Source: Hymenobacter profundi
GTDB lineage: Bacteria; Bacteroidota; Bacteroidia; Cytophagales; Hymenobacteraceae
Assembly: GCF_019334315.1 (NCBI RefSeq)
Contig: NZ_JAHWGL010000055.1
Span: 1 to 33,469, forward strand
DNA length: 33,469 nt
Reading direction: 5' to 3'
Under the pieces are notes generated by a model. That model was not told the DNA's origin and did no database searches. It saw only the letters and a program-made list of their open reading frames with translations. The position numbers and the translations under genes are program-made. Below, in pieces: positions 9,901-16,516 of this stretch. Numbering within the stretch: position 1 is the stretch's first letter; every line of letters begins with the position of its first letter.

Positions 9901-11343
9901 GCGGAGGTGCAGAAACCGTTGGCTACAGTAGTTATTGGTGGTTTGATTTCAGCTACGCTGCTCACGCTGGTGGTTTTGCCTGTGCTCTATACCTATTTCA
10001 CCAAGGATGGCGAGCCTAGCCCCACTGTCATACCCCACCCCCCAGCCCCCTCCCCTCTCCCGGAGGGGAGGGGGCTGGGGGGTGGGGTGAGCCCGTTGCT
10101 GATACTACTGCTGACAATAAGCCTCCTCCTACCCCACGCGGCCACGGCCCAGAACACATTAGGTAGCACAGCCGGGCAAAGTACTACCATCGCACCGCCC
10201 ACCGGGCCGCTCTCGGTGGGGCAGGCGTTGCAGGCGGGGTTGGGACAGAGCCTGTTGGTGCAGTCGGCGGCGCTGGACGTGCGCCGGCAGCAGGCCCTGA
10301 ACCGCTCGGGCTACGACGTGCCGCGCACGGTGCTGGACTACCAGCGCGGGCAGATTTCGGATGCTGCTACTGATCAGAGTTTCAATATTATTCAGCAGGC
10401 GGCTTTCCCTACCCTCTACGCGGCCCAAAAGCGCCTGCTGGAAAACCAGACCGGCGCTGCCGAGCAGCGCGCCCGCACCCAGCGCCGCGAGCTAACCCGC
10501 GTCATCCGCACCGACTACTACAACCTGCTGATTGCCTACCACCGTGTACAATTGTTGCGCCGCCAGGATAGCCTCTACCGCCGCGCTGCCTACGCCGCCC
10601 GCATTCGCTACCAGGTAGGCGAAACCAACCGCCTGGAGCAGGTAGCCGCCGAGGCCCGGATGCTGGAACTGCAAAACCAGCTACTCACCTTGCTCACCGA
10701 TGTGCAGGTGCAGCGCCAGCAATTGGGCGTGCTGCTGGGCTACCCTGCCCCCGTCGACGTGGATACGATGGCCAGCGTGGTAGCCAGCATCAGCCCCGCC
10801 GATACGGCCGCGCTTTCGCCCGATGCCAACCCTACCCTGGGGCTGCTGCGGCAGGAGGTGACCATCAGCGCACAGCAAACCAAAGTGGAAAAACTGCGCC
10901 GCCTGCCTGATTTGCGGGTGGGCTATTTCAACCAGAGTATCAGTCGAGTAGGTGGCTACCAGGTGGCGCAGGCGGGCGTGGCGGTGCCGCTGCTGGGCGG
11001 GGTGCAAAAGGCGCGCATTGCGGCGGCCCGGCTGGGCGAGCAGTACGCCACCAATCAACTCAACTATTACACCGTGCAGCTCAACAGTCAATTGCGCACC
11101 CTGCGGCAGCAGCTGGCCCGCGCCCGCGCGTCCCTCACTTATTACGAAACCGTAGCCCTACCCCAGGCACGCCTGGTACTAAGCACGGCCGAAAAAATCT
11201 TCCGCGCCGGCGACGTGGAATACGTGACCTACGTGGTAAACACGGAGCCCGCCTGGCAAATCCAGCAGGCCTACCTCGACCAGGTGAGCCGCTACAACCA
11301 ATTGCTATTCCAGATCCAGGCCCTCACGGGCACGGAGGAATAG
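6916..11343 (+). CDS. CzcA-type heavy-metal RND pump fused to a TolC-like outer-membrane factor
   Basis: This is a 1475-residue fusion. Residues 1-1035 are a complete heavy-metal-efflux RND permease: TM1 in IRNKLLVALMLLALVAWGG, and TM4 GALDFGLIVDGAVIIVE with D400 and D406, the signature of the divalent-cation (CzcA/CnrA) branch rather than Cu/Ag CusA. Residues about 1039-1058 form a Pro/Gly-rich linker encoded entirely by a perfect palindrome. Then comes a signal-peptide-like hydrophobic stretch (LLILLLTISLLLPHAATAQN), and from about 1095 to the end an outer-membrane-factor domain with long helices. The extra hydrophobic segment would move the chain to the periplasm. CzcA-OMF fusions are known in Bacteroidota. 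The ATG at 6916 is preferred to a TTG ten codons upstream because it matches the usual N-terminus. The exact metal is not determinable. Confidence 0.9.
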   Translation: MLSNIIALSIRNKLLVALMLLALVAWGGYAATTLPLDAIPDVTNNQVQVITQSPALAAQEVEQLLTIPLELQLRTIPNVREIRSISRFGLSVITVVFEEDVDTYLTRQLVAEKLTTAQADLGAGLGTPTMAPITTGLGEIFQYSLQVDPKYKDQYSLSALRDMQDWIVKRQLAGTPGVVDVSSFGGYVRQYEVSVNPERLASAGVSLPELMQALQTGNSNTGGSYLERGPNAYFIRGEGRVESLDDIRQIVVKQVGSVPLLVGDVTTVQFGHAVRYGAMTRNGQGEAVGGIVLMLKGASSEATIKNVKTRVAQIEKALPPGVRVLPFLDRTKLIDKAIHTVSKNLLEGGVIVVIVLLVLLGNLRAGLVVAAMIPLCMLFALAMMKVFGVSANLMSLGALDFGLIVDGAVIIVEAMIFHLVHERQRAENETMDQVAQTAATRLMRSALFGQLIILIVYFPILSLTGVEGKMFRPMALTVSFAIIGAMILCLTYVPAVAAWALRKDIKEEGTLADRIMRTLHRGYDPIMRGALRIRPIIVGAAVALLVGAVVIFLQMGGEFIPQLDEGDFAVNVTLAPGSSLDQSIKTTTKVQKVLLREFPEIQQIVGKIGTSEIPTDPMSLEDSDQMVILKAQDEWTSAHSREELAEKMQKALAGIPGINLEFQQPIQMRFNELISGVKSDISIKIYGDDLEVLYEKANQAAALIRPLAGVGDLKVEQIVGLPQMRVTYNRAKMARYGLRVEDLNTLLRASFAGDMAGQVYEKERRYDLVVRLDSARRTSLADLRRLYVDLPDGQKIPLEEVAQVQYRNAPTQISRDDAQRRINIGVNVRNRDIQSLVEEIQQKLTQGVKLPTGYSVVYGGEFENLQRAKARLTIAVPVSLLLIFTLLYLSFSSVKQAALIFTGIPLAAIGGVLALWMRGMPFSISAGVGFIALFGVAVLNGIVLVASLNELAAEGVRDVRERALRATSERFRPVLLTAAVASLGFLPMALSTSAGAEVQKPLATVVIGGLISATLLTLVVLPVLYTYFTKDGEPSPTVIPHPPAPSPLPEGRGLGGGVSPLLILLLTISLLLPHAATAQNTLGSTAGQSTTIAPPTGPLSVGQALQAGLGQSLLVQSAALDVRRQQALNRSGYDVPRTVLDYQRGQISDAATDQSFNIIQQAAFPTLYAAQKRLLENQTGAAEQRARTQRRELTRVIRTDYYNLLIAYHRVQLLRRQDSLYRRAAYAARIRYQVGETNRLEQVAAEARMLELQNQLLTLLTDVQVQRQQLGVLLGYPAPVDVDTMASVVASISPADTAALSPDANPTLGLLRQEVTISAQQTKVEKLRRLPDLRVGYFNQSISRVGGYQVAQAGVAVPLLGGVQKARIAAARLGEQYATNQLNYYTVQLNSQLRTLRQQLARARASLTYYETVALPQARLVLSTAEKIFRAGDVEYVTYVVNTEPAWQIQQAYLDQVSRYNQLLFQIQALTGTEE
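10032..10088. repeat. Perfect 25-bp C/G-rich palindrome inside the coding sequence
   Basis: The arms 10032-10056 and 10064-10088 are exact reverse complements with a 7-base loop (CTCCCGG). The left arm starts ACCCCACCCCCCAGCC. It is read in frame as a Pro-rich then Gly-rich peptide (HPPAPSPLPEGRGLGGG) joining the RND and outer-membrane-factor domains. A rearranged relative lies at 11410-11556, so this is a dispersed element rather than a chance hairpin. Confidence 0.95.
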
Positions 11344-11409
11344 GTTTTCTTTTTTTGATTTCAACGACTTCGATATATGCTTTTCTCGCTGTGTAACGCA
11401 ACGCCCGTG

Positions 11410-11556
11410 ACCCCACCCCCCAACCCCCTCCCCTCCGGGAGAGGGGGAGCTGAGAGGGAATGTTCCATTAGGGATGAACAATTCTTTGTTACCGTCAGGC
11501 TCCCCCTCTCCCGGAGGATGTCGCGCATCAAGCGAGTGTGGGGCCGGGGGGTGGGG
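11410..11556. repeat. Nested C/G-rich inverted repeat over the adaptor gene start
   Basis: The outer arms are ACCCCACCCCCC near 11410-11421 and GGGGGGTGGGGT near 11545-11556. The inner arms, 11433-11450 and 11499-11516, are exact 18-bp reverse complements (CTCCGGGAGAGGGGGAGC on the left). About 48 bases of less structured sequence lie between the inner arms. It shares its outer sequence with the palindrome at 10032-10088. The right side overlaps the likely start codon of the adaptor gene and supplies the first part of its reading frame. Confidence 0.85.
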
Positions 11557-12732
11557 TCCGCCCGTTTACTTCTCCTACTATTCGCCTGGTTCGTAACAGC
11601 CTCCTGCAACTCTACCCCCGCCGAAACAAAAGAAGCTTCCGAAGCCGCGGCCGTGGAGAAGCCTACCTCACCCAATCAGCTGACCCTCTCCCCTACCCAA
11701 GCACAAGCCGCGGGTATCGAAATTGGCACGTTTGACCACCAGGAAATGACTACCGATGTGCTGGCCAATGGCCTCATCGACGTGCCGCCCCAGAACATGG
11801 CGTCTATTTCGGCGGTGATGGGGGGCTATGTGCAAACGGTGAACGTGCTGCCGGGCCAGTTCATCAAGCGCGGCGGCACCGTGGCCGTGCTACGCCACCC
11901 CGACTACCTGCAACTGCAACAAAACTACCTGCAAAGCCGCGCCCGCCTGCGCTTTTTGCAACAGGAGCTAGACCGCCAACAGGTACTCGATGCCGAGGAC
12001 GTAGGCGCCAAACGCAAGTTGCAACAAGCCCAGGCCGACTACCAAACCGAGCAAGCCGCTCTGCGCGCTCTGGCCGCCCAAGTGCGGATGCTGGGCCTGT
12101 CGGTAGCGCGGCTCGATGGCGGCCATATCGCCCCTACCGTGCCGCTTACGGCGCCGGTGGGTGGGTTTGTGCGCGCCGTCAACATCAACCCCGGCCAATA
12201 TGTGGGGCCGCAGGATGTGCTGGTGGAGGTAGTAGACCGCTCCGATTTGCACCTGGAGCTGAAGGTGTTCGAGAAAGACATTGCCCGCGTGAAGGTAGGC
12301 CAGCGCATTTTGTTCAACGTTCCCAACAGCAGCTCGCCCGACAACATGACCGCCCGTATCTTTCTGGTAGGCAAGGCCTTCGACGACAACGACCGCACCG
12401 TGAGCGTGCACGCTCACCTGGAGCCCGAGCGCGACGACCTGCTACCCGGCCAATACGTGTCAGCGCGCATCCAAACGGGCGGACGGCGCCAGCGCACCCT
12501 CCCCGAAGACGCCATTATTCAGGATGGCGAGGTGAGCTACGCCTTCGTGCGCACGGCCACCGACAGCGCGGGGAGCACCTTCCGGCGACTGCGGCTGCGG
12601 GCGAGCCAGCCTCAGCACGGCGCCGTGGCCGTCACGCTGCTCGATAAGCTACCCGACACCACCCAGTTGGTGCGCCGCGGCGCCTATTTCCTGCAAGCTG
12701 AACTCACCAAAGGCCAGGGCGACGACGAGTAG
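11518..12732 (+). CDS. RND periplasmic adaptor lipoprotein (CzcB/CusB-like)
   Basis: This 404-residue membrane-fusion protein should bridge the CzcA-type pump and the outer-membrane factor. A lipoprotein signal is visible: basic n-region, LLLLLFAWF, then lipobox TASC with C30 as the lipidated residue. It is followed by a barrel-sandwich hybrid half (MASISAVMGGYVQTVNVLPG), a coiled-coil hairpin (LQQNYLQSRARLRFLQQELD), the second lipoyl half (PLTAPVGGFVRAVNINPGQ) and beta-barrel/membrane-proximal domains. The gene starts 174 bases after the pump. The frame is open from 11377, but upstream codons fall in a palindromic repeat, so the ATG at 11518 is chosen; a GTG at 11536 is nearly as good. The repeat encodes the WGRGVG part of the n-region, so the original start may have been replaced. 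Confidence 0.87.
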   Translation: MSRIKRVWGRGVGSARLLLLLFAWFVTASCNSTPAETKEASEAAAVEKPTSPNQLTLSPTQAQAAGIEIGTFDHQEMTTDVLANGLIDVPPQNMASISAVMGGYVQTVNVLPGQFIKRGGTVAVLRHPDYLQLQQNYLQSRARLRFLQQELDRQQVLDAEDVGAKRKLQQAQADYQTEQAALRALAAQVRMLGLSVARLDGGHIAPTVPLTAPVGGFVRAVNINPGQYVGPQDVLVEVVDRSDLHLELKVFEKDIARVKVGQRILFNVPNSSSPDNMTARIFLVGKAFDDNDRTVSVHAHLEPERDDLLPGQYVSARIQTGGRRQRTLPEDAIIQDGEVSYAFVRTATDSAGSTFRRLRLRASQPQHGAVAVTLLDKLPDTTQLVRRGAYFLQAELTKGQGDDE

Positions 12733-12841
12733 ACCGCGTTAATTTGCAGCTTCTCCGCAACCTGATTCATTTCTGACAGTAACGGTAGACAGTCTATTGG
12801 GCCGGACTTAACCGTTGGCCCTACCCACGAGCTTTCCCTGC

Positions 12842-15475
12842 ATGACGCACGAACAACAACGCTTGGCCGAATCTGCCACGATTCCGTGGAAGAAATTCGG
12901 TCCCTACCTCACCGAGCGCCAGTGGGGTACGGTACGCGAAGATTACAGCCCCGATGGCAATGCCTGGGACTACATCACCCACGACATGGCCCGCAGCTAC
13001 GCTTACCGCTGGGGCGAGGAAGGCCTCGGCGGCATCAGCGACGACAAGCAGCATCTGTGCTTTGGCGTGGGCTTATGGAACGAGAACGACGAGATTCTGA
13101 AGGAGCGCCTGTTTGGCCTGACCAATGGCGAGGGCAACCACGGCGAGGACGTGAAGGAGCTGTATTACTACCTCGACAGCACCCCTACCCACTCCTACAT
13201 GCGGATGCTTTATAAGTATCCGCAACGGACGTTTCCGTACCAAAAACTACTGCGCAAAAACAAGCGCCGCACGCGCCAGCAGCCCGAGTACGAGCTGATC
13301 GACACGGGTATTTTTGACGACGGCCGCTATTTCGACGTGTTCATTGAATACGCCAAAGCCGGGCCGGATGATATACTGATTCAGCTGACCATCCACAACC
13401 GGGGGCCGCGTAAGGCCCGCCTGCACGTGCTGCCGCAGCTGTGGTTTCGCAATACCTGGGCCTGGGGCGAGGGCAACCCTACCCGCCCCCAAATGCGCAC
13501 CTCCGCCCCCGGCGTCGTGCAAGCCGACCACGAGGCGCTGGGCCGCTACCACCTCTACTGCGACCGGCAGCCCGACCTGCTGTTCTGTGACAACGACACC
13601 AACTACATCCGTCTGCAAGAGCCGCCCCGGGCAACGCGCTACTTCAAAGACGGCATCAACGACTACGTGGTGGAGGGCGACCCTAGCGCCGTTAATCCAG
13701 CCAAGGTAGGCACCAAGGCCGCGGCCCACTACCGGCTCAGCCTAGAGGCTGGCACCTCCCAGACCATCCGCGTCCGCCTCAGCCAGCCCGCTCACGAATC
13801 GCCTTTTGCAGAGTTTGACGCCGTGTTTGCTCAGCGCCAGCAGGAAGCCGACGAGTTCTACGACTGCGTACAGGAAAGTGTGACTGACGAAGATTCGCGC
13901 AATATTCAGCGGCAGGCCTTTGCCGGCATGCTCTGGAGCAAGCAGTTTTATTATTACGACGTGACGAAGTGGCTCGACGGTGAGCCGAAGGGTCCCAAGT
14001 CGTCGGTGCGCCGCCGCAAGGGCCGCAACGCCAACTGGCGCCACCTCTACAACGCCGATATCATCTCCATGCCCGACAAGTGGGAGTATCCCTGGTACGC
14101 GGCCTGGGACTCGGCGTTCCACTGCATTCCGCTGGCGATGGTAGACGCCGAGTTTGCCAAGCAGCAGCTACGCCTACTTACCAAAGACTGGTACCTGCAC
14201 CCCAATGGCCAGTTGCCCGCCTACGAGTGGAACCTCTCCGACGTGAACCCGCCCGTGCACGCCTGGGCCACCTGGCGCGTGTACCAGATGGACAAAAAGC
14301 TGCGCGGCCACGGCGACCTGCAGTTCTTGGAAGCTGTCTTTCACAAGCTTACCCTCAACTTCACATGGTGGGTGAACCGCAAGGACAAAAGTGAGCGGAA
14401 CATCTTTGAGGGCGGCTTCTTGGGGCTGGATAACATTGGCGTGTTCGACCGCTCGGCGCCCCTACCCACCGGCGGCCACATCGAGCAGAGCGACGGCACC
14501 AGCTGGATGGCCATGTTTGCCCTCAACCTGATGCGCATAGCCCTGGAGCTGGCCGGCACCAACACCGTGTACCAGGAAATTGCCGGCAAGTTTTTCGAGC
14601 ACTTCCTCTACATTGCCGACGCCATGACCCGTGGCGGCGACGGCCGCTTCGACCTGTGGGACGACGAAGACCAGTTCTACTACGACGTACTACGCACCCC
14701 CGACGACGAGCGCACCATTCTGAAAGTACGCTCCATTGTGGGGCTGATTCCGCTGTTTGCCGTGGAGGTCATCGACCAGGAGTTGCTTGATACCGTGCCG
14801 GAGTTTACGGCCCGCGCCATCTGGCTGCTCGAAAACCGGCCGCACCTGGCCAAGCTGGTGTCGCGGTGGCAGGAGCCGGGTAGGGGCGCGCGGCACAAGC
14901 TGTCGTTGCTGCGGCGCGAGCGGTTGGGCCACGTGCTGCGCCGTATGCTGGACGAAAGCGAGTTTCTGGCCCCCCACGGTATTCGGGCGTTGTCGCGCTA
15001 CCACCTGGAGCACCCATATGTGTTCAGCACCGAGGAAGACGATTTCGAGGTAGGTTACATTCCCGGCGAGGCCGAATCCAGCATGTTTGGGGGTAACTCC
15101 AACTGGCGCGGCCCCATCTGGTTTCCTATCAACTTCCTCATTATTGAGTCGTTGCAACGGTTCCATGCGTATTACGGTGACTCCTTTACTATCGAGTATC
15201 CTACCGGCTCGGGGCAGCTCTACAACCTCCGCGACGTGGCGCTGGCTCTCTCCGACCGCCTCACGGGCCTGCTCCGCCAGGATGCGCAGGGTCGGCGCCC
15301 GGCCTTCGGCAACACCCCGTTGCTGCAAACCGACCCGCACTTCCGCAACTACCTCCTCTTCCACGAGTACTTCCACGGCGACGACGGCCACGGCCTGGGC
15401 GCCACCCACCAAACCGGCTGGACCGGGCTAATTGCCAAGCTGCTCAGCCTACCCGCCTCCGGCACTACCTTCTAA
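12842..15475 (+). CDS. GH63-type glucosidase (MGH1-like)
   Basis: This 877-residue protein belongs to the glycoside hydrolase 63 / mannosylglycerate-hydrolase-like group, acting on alpha-glucosides or mannosyl/glucosyl-glycerate. The N-terminal half is a beta-sandwich domain and the C-terminal half an (alpha/alpha)6 barrel. Family motifs are visible: WYAAWDSAFHCIPLAMVD, then YEWNLSDVNPPVHAWA with the catalytic-acid candidate D467, then GEAESSMFGGNSNWRGPIW near residues 745-760 bearing the candidate base, and HQTGWTGLIAKLL at the C-terminus. There is no signal peptide, so it is probably cytoplasmic, for example turning over a compatible solute or storage sugar. The ATG at 12842 is used; an in-frame TTG lies nine codons upstream. 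A terminator hairpin follows the stop. It appears monocistronic. Substrate unknown. Confidence 0.88.
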   Translation: MTHEQQRLAESATIPWKKFGPYLTERQWGTVREDYSPDGNAWDYITHDMARSYAYRWGEEGLGGISDDKQHLCFGVGLWNENDEILKERLFGLTNGEGNHGEDVKELYYYLDSTPTHSYMRMLYKYPQRTFPYQKLLRKNKRRTRQQPEYELIDTGIFDDGRYFDVFIEYAKAGPDDILIQLTIHNRGPRKARLHVLPQLWFRNTWAWGEGNPTRPQMRTSAPGVVQADHEALGRYHLYCDRQPDLLFCDNDTNYIRLQEPPRATRYFKDGINDYVVEGDPSAVNPAKVGTKAAAHYRLSLEAGTSQTIRVRLSQPAHESPFAEFDAVFAQRQQEADEFYDCVQESVTDEDSRNIQRQAFAGMLWSKQFYYYDVTKWLDGEPKGPKSSVRRRKGRNANWRHLYNADIISMPDKWEYPWYAAWDSAFHCIPLAMVDAEFAKQQLRLLTKDWYLHPNGQLPAYEWNLSDVNPPVHAWATWRVYQMDKKLRGHGDLQFLEAVFHKLTLNFTWWVNRKDKSERNIFEGGFLGLDNIGVFDRSAPLPTGGHIEQSDGTSWMAMFALNLMRIALELAGTNTVYQEIAGKFFEHFLYIADAMTRGGDGRFDLWDDEDQFYYDVLRTPDDERTILKVRSIVGLIPLFAVEVIDQELLDTVPEFTARAIWLLENRPHLAKLVSRWQEPGRGARHKLSLLRRERLGHVLRRMLDESEFLAPHGIRALSRYHLEHPYVFSTEEDDFEVGYIPGEAESSMFGGNSNWRGPIWFPINFLIIESLQRFHAYYGDSFTIEYPTGSGQLYNLRDVALALSDRLTGLLRQDAQGRRPAFGNTPLLQTDPHFRNYLLFHEYFHGDDGHGLGATHQTGWTGLIAKLLSLPASGTTF

Positions 15476-15490
15476 TCAATCGCACCACAG

Positions 15491-15523
15491 AAAGCCCCGC
15501 TTCTTACGTAGAAACGGGGCTTT
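15491..15523 (+). terminator. Terminator after the GH63 gene
   Basis: The arms AAAGCCCCG (15491-15499) and CGGGGCTTT (15515-15523) form a 9-bp GC-rich hairpin 15 bases after the stop codon, ending in TTT. Confidence 0.8.
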
Positions 15524-15650
15524 GCTATTACTGCTGGCCCTGGCGCACACCGCATAGTAGGTCGCAATCTAGTTTGTTGTGCATATGCTCGTATCTATCC
15601 TGCGCGGGCCGTGCTATATTCGATTTCTACAAACTCTATCCTTCTATTCA

Positions 15651-16088
15651 ATGGCGTCTTCTGATTCGCTACCTCCTGAGCAACTAGCATCCCCTACCCC
15701 ATTACCCGCCCAGCCAGAAGGTCTACCCCAGCACGCGCCAATGCGTCGTTTGGATCGGGCCGTAGGCGCCACCGCTACCAAGCTTGTTCCGCTGGTGACG
15801 CTGCTTCAGGCCATTCAGCCGCAAGTGACGCAAGAGTCGGTGTTTCATGCGCGCCGCAAGAAAATTCAGGCGCACATTGCCGTCGCTTTCACGGAGTTGA
15901 AAGCAGAACGCCCCCGCCGACGCGTGCTTACCCATTCCTTCCAAACCATCACCAACCTTGTGCGGGAAGAAGCCCACGATATCAGCAAGGATGAGGTAAA
16001 GCAAGCCACCAAAGAACTGGTACTAGCTACCCTCAAGAATGCGCCCAAGCTAATTGGCATTGCACATCAAGCCCGGCTGCTGTCGTAA
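15651..16088 (+). CDS. Small basic protein of unknown function
   Basis: I do not recognise this 145-residue protein. The first 35 residues are Pro/Gln-rich and probably disordered (SLPPEQLASPTPLPAQPEG). The rest looks helical and basic, with RRKKIQAHI and ERPRRR, followed by THSFQTITNLVREEAHDISKDEV. There is no signal peptide or membrane segment. The ATG at 15651 follows 175 bases with no other gene, so it is probably its own unit, and a strong palindrome-type terminator starts 25 bases after the stop. Basic character could mean nucleic-acid binding, but nothing shows this directly. Codon usage looks like the neighbours, arguing for a real gene. Confidence 0.65.
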   Translation: MASSDSLPPEQLASPTPLPAQPEGLPQHAPMRRLDRAVGATATKLVPLVTLLQAIQPQVTQESVFHARRKKIQAHIAVAFTELKAERPRRRVLTHSFQTITNLVREEAHDISKDEVKQATKELVLATLKNAPKLIGIAHQARLLS

Positions 16089-16112
16089 CGCTACGATTGC
16101 GCGCATTTCATA

Positions 16113-16156
16113 AAAGCAAAAGCCCCGTTTCCAGCTGGAAACGGGGCTTTTGCTTT
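16113..16156. terminator. Bidirectional terminator: perfect 22-bp palindrome without loop
   Basis: The arms 16113-16134 and 16135-16156 are exact reverse complements (AAAGCAAAAGCCCCG start), A-rich on one end and T-rich on the other. It separates the small basic protein gene from the oppositely oriented tRNA-Ser and can terminate both. The 3' end of the tRNA lies 1 base away. Confidence 0.85.
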
Positions 16157-16157
16157 G

Positions 16158-16242
16158 CAGAGGAGGAGGGATTCGAACCCCCGGAGGTTTAACCCTCAAC
16201 GGTTTTCAAGACCGCCGCAATCGACCACTCTGCCACTCCTCT
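16158..16242 (-). tRNA. tRNA-Ser (anticodon UGA)
   Basis: Read on the minus strand, the acceptor arms AGAGGAG and CTCCTCT pair and leave discriminator G. The D-arm begins TGGCAGAGTGGTC, typical of tRNA-Ser. The anticodon loop CTTGAAA, with anticodon TGA, sits on a CGGT/ACCG stem. A long variable arm (GAGGGTTAAACCTC) and the T-loop GGTTCGAATCC follow. The 85-nt length fits class II tRNA. CCA is not encoded. Confidence 0.93.
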
Positions 16243-16294
16243 AAACTACTTGCTGCTAAAAAAAGGCGCTTTCCGCAGCAATGAAAGGCCTTTG

Positions 16295-16381
16295 CAGAGA
16301 GGGGGGGATTCGAACCCCCGATACCCTTGCAGGTATAACGGATTTCGAATCCGTCGCATTCGACCACTCTGCCACCTCTCT
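16295..16381 (-). tRNA. tRNA-Ser (anticodon CGA)
   Basis: Minus-strand acceptor arms AGAGAGG and CCTCTCT pair, with discriminator G. The anticodon stem-loop ACGGA-TTCGAAA-TCCGT gives anticodon CGA. The long variable arm (ATACCTGCAAGGGTAT) and the T-arm GGGGGTTCGAATCCCCC are clear. At 87 nt this is a class II tRNA-Ser. It lies 52 bases upstream of the tRNA-Ser(UGA) in transcription order, so the two are probably processed from one transcript. CCA is not encoded. Confidence 0.93.
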
Positions 16382-16516
16382 AAGGTCCAAACGAGTGGGT
16401 TTGGGTCGACAAAAGTAGCAGGCTGAGGTAGGGTACGCAAGCGCTACAAGCGTTTTTTTCAATCTTTTTTCTGTGACGCTGCTTGTCTCTAACGTTCCTT
16501 CTTGAGGCTGAATAAT

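Noticed and set aside
10032..11556. Frameshift or assembly error joining separate pump and channel genes
   Set aside because: The frame is continuous across the palindrome, and CzcA-OMF fusions are a known Bacteroidota architecture, so fusion is more likely real.
14690..15412. 240-codon minus-strand open frame opposite the GH63 gene
   Set aside because: It overlaps conserved catalytic motifs on the plus strand and shows low-complexity Val/Ala/Glu composition typical of antisense frames.
16246..16462. Short minus-strand open frames over the tRNA-Ser(CGA) gene
   Set aside because: They are translations of a tRNA gene and its flank.
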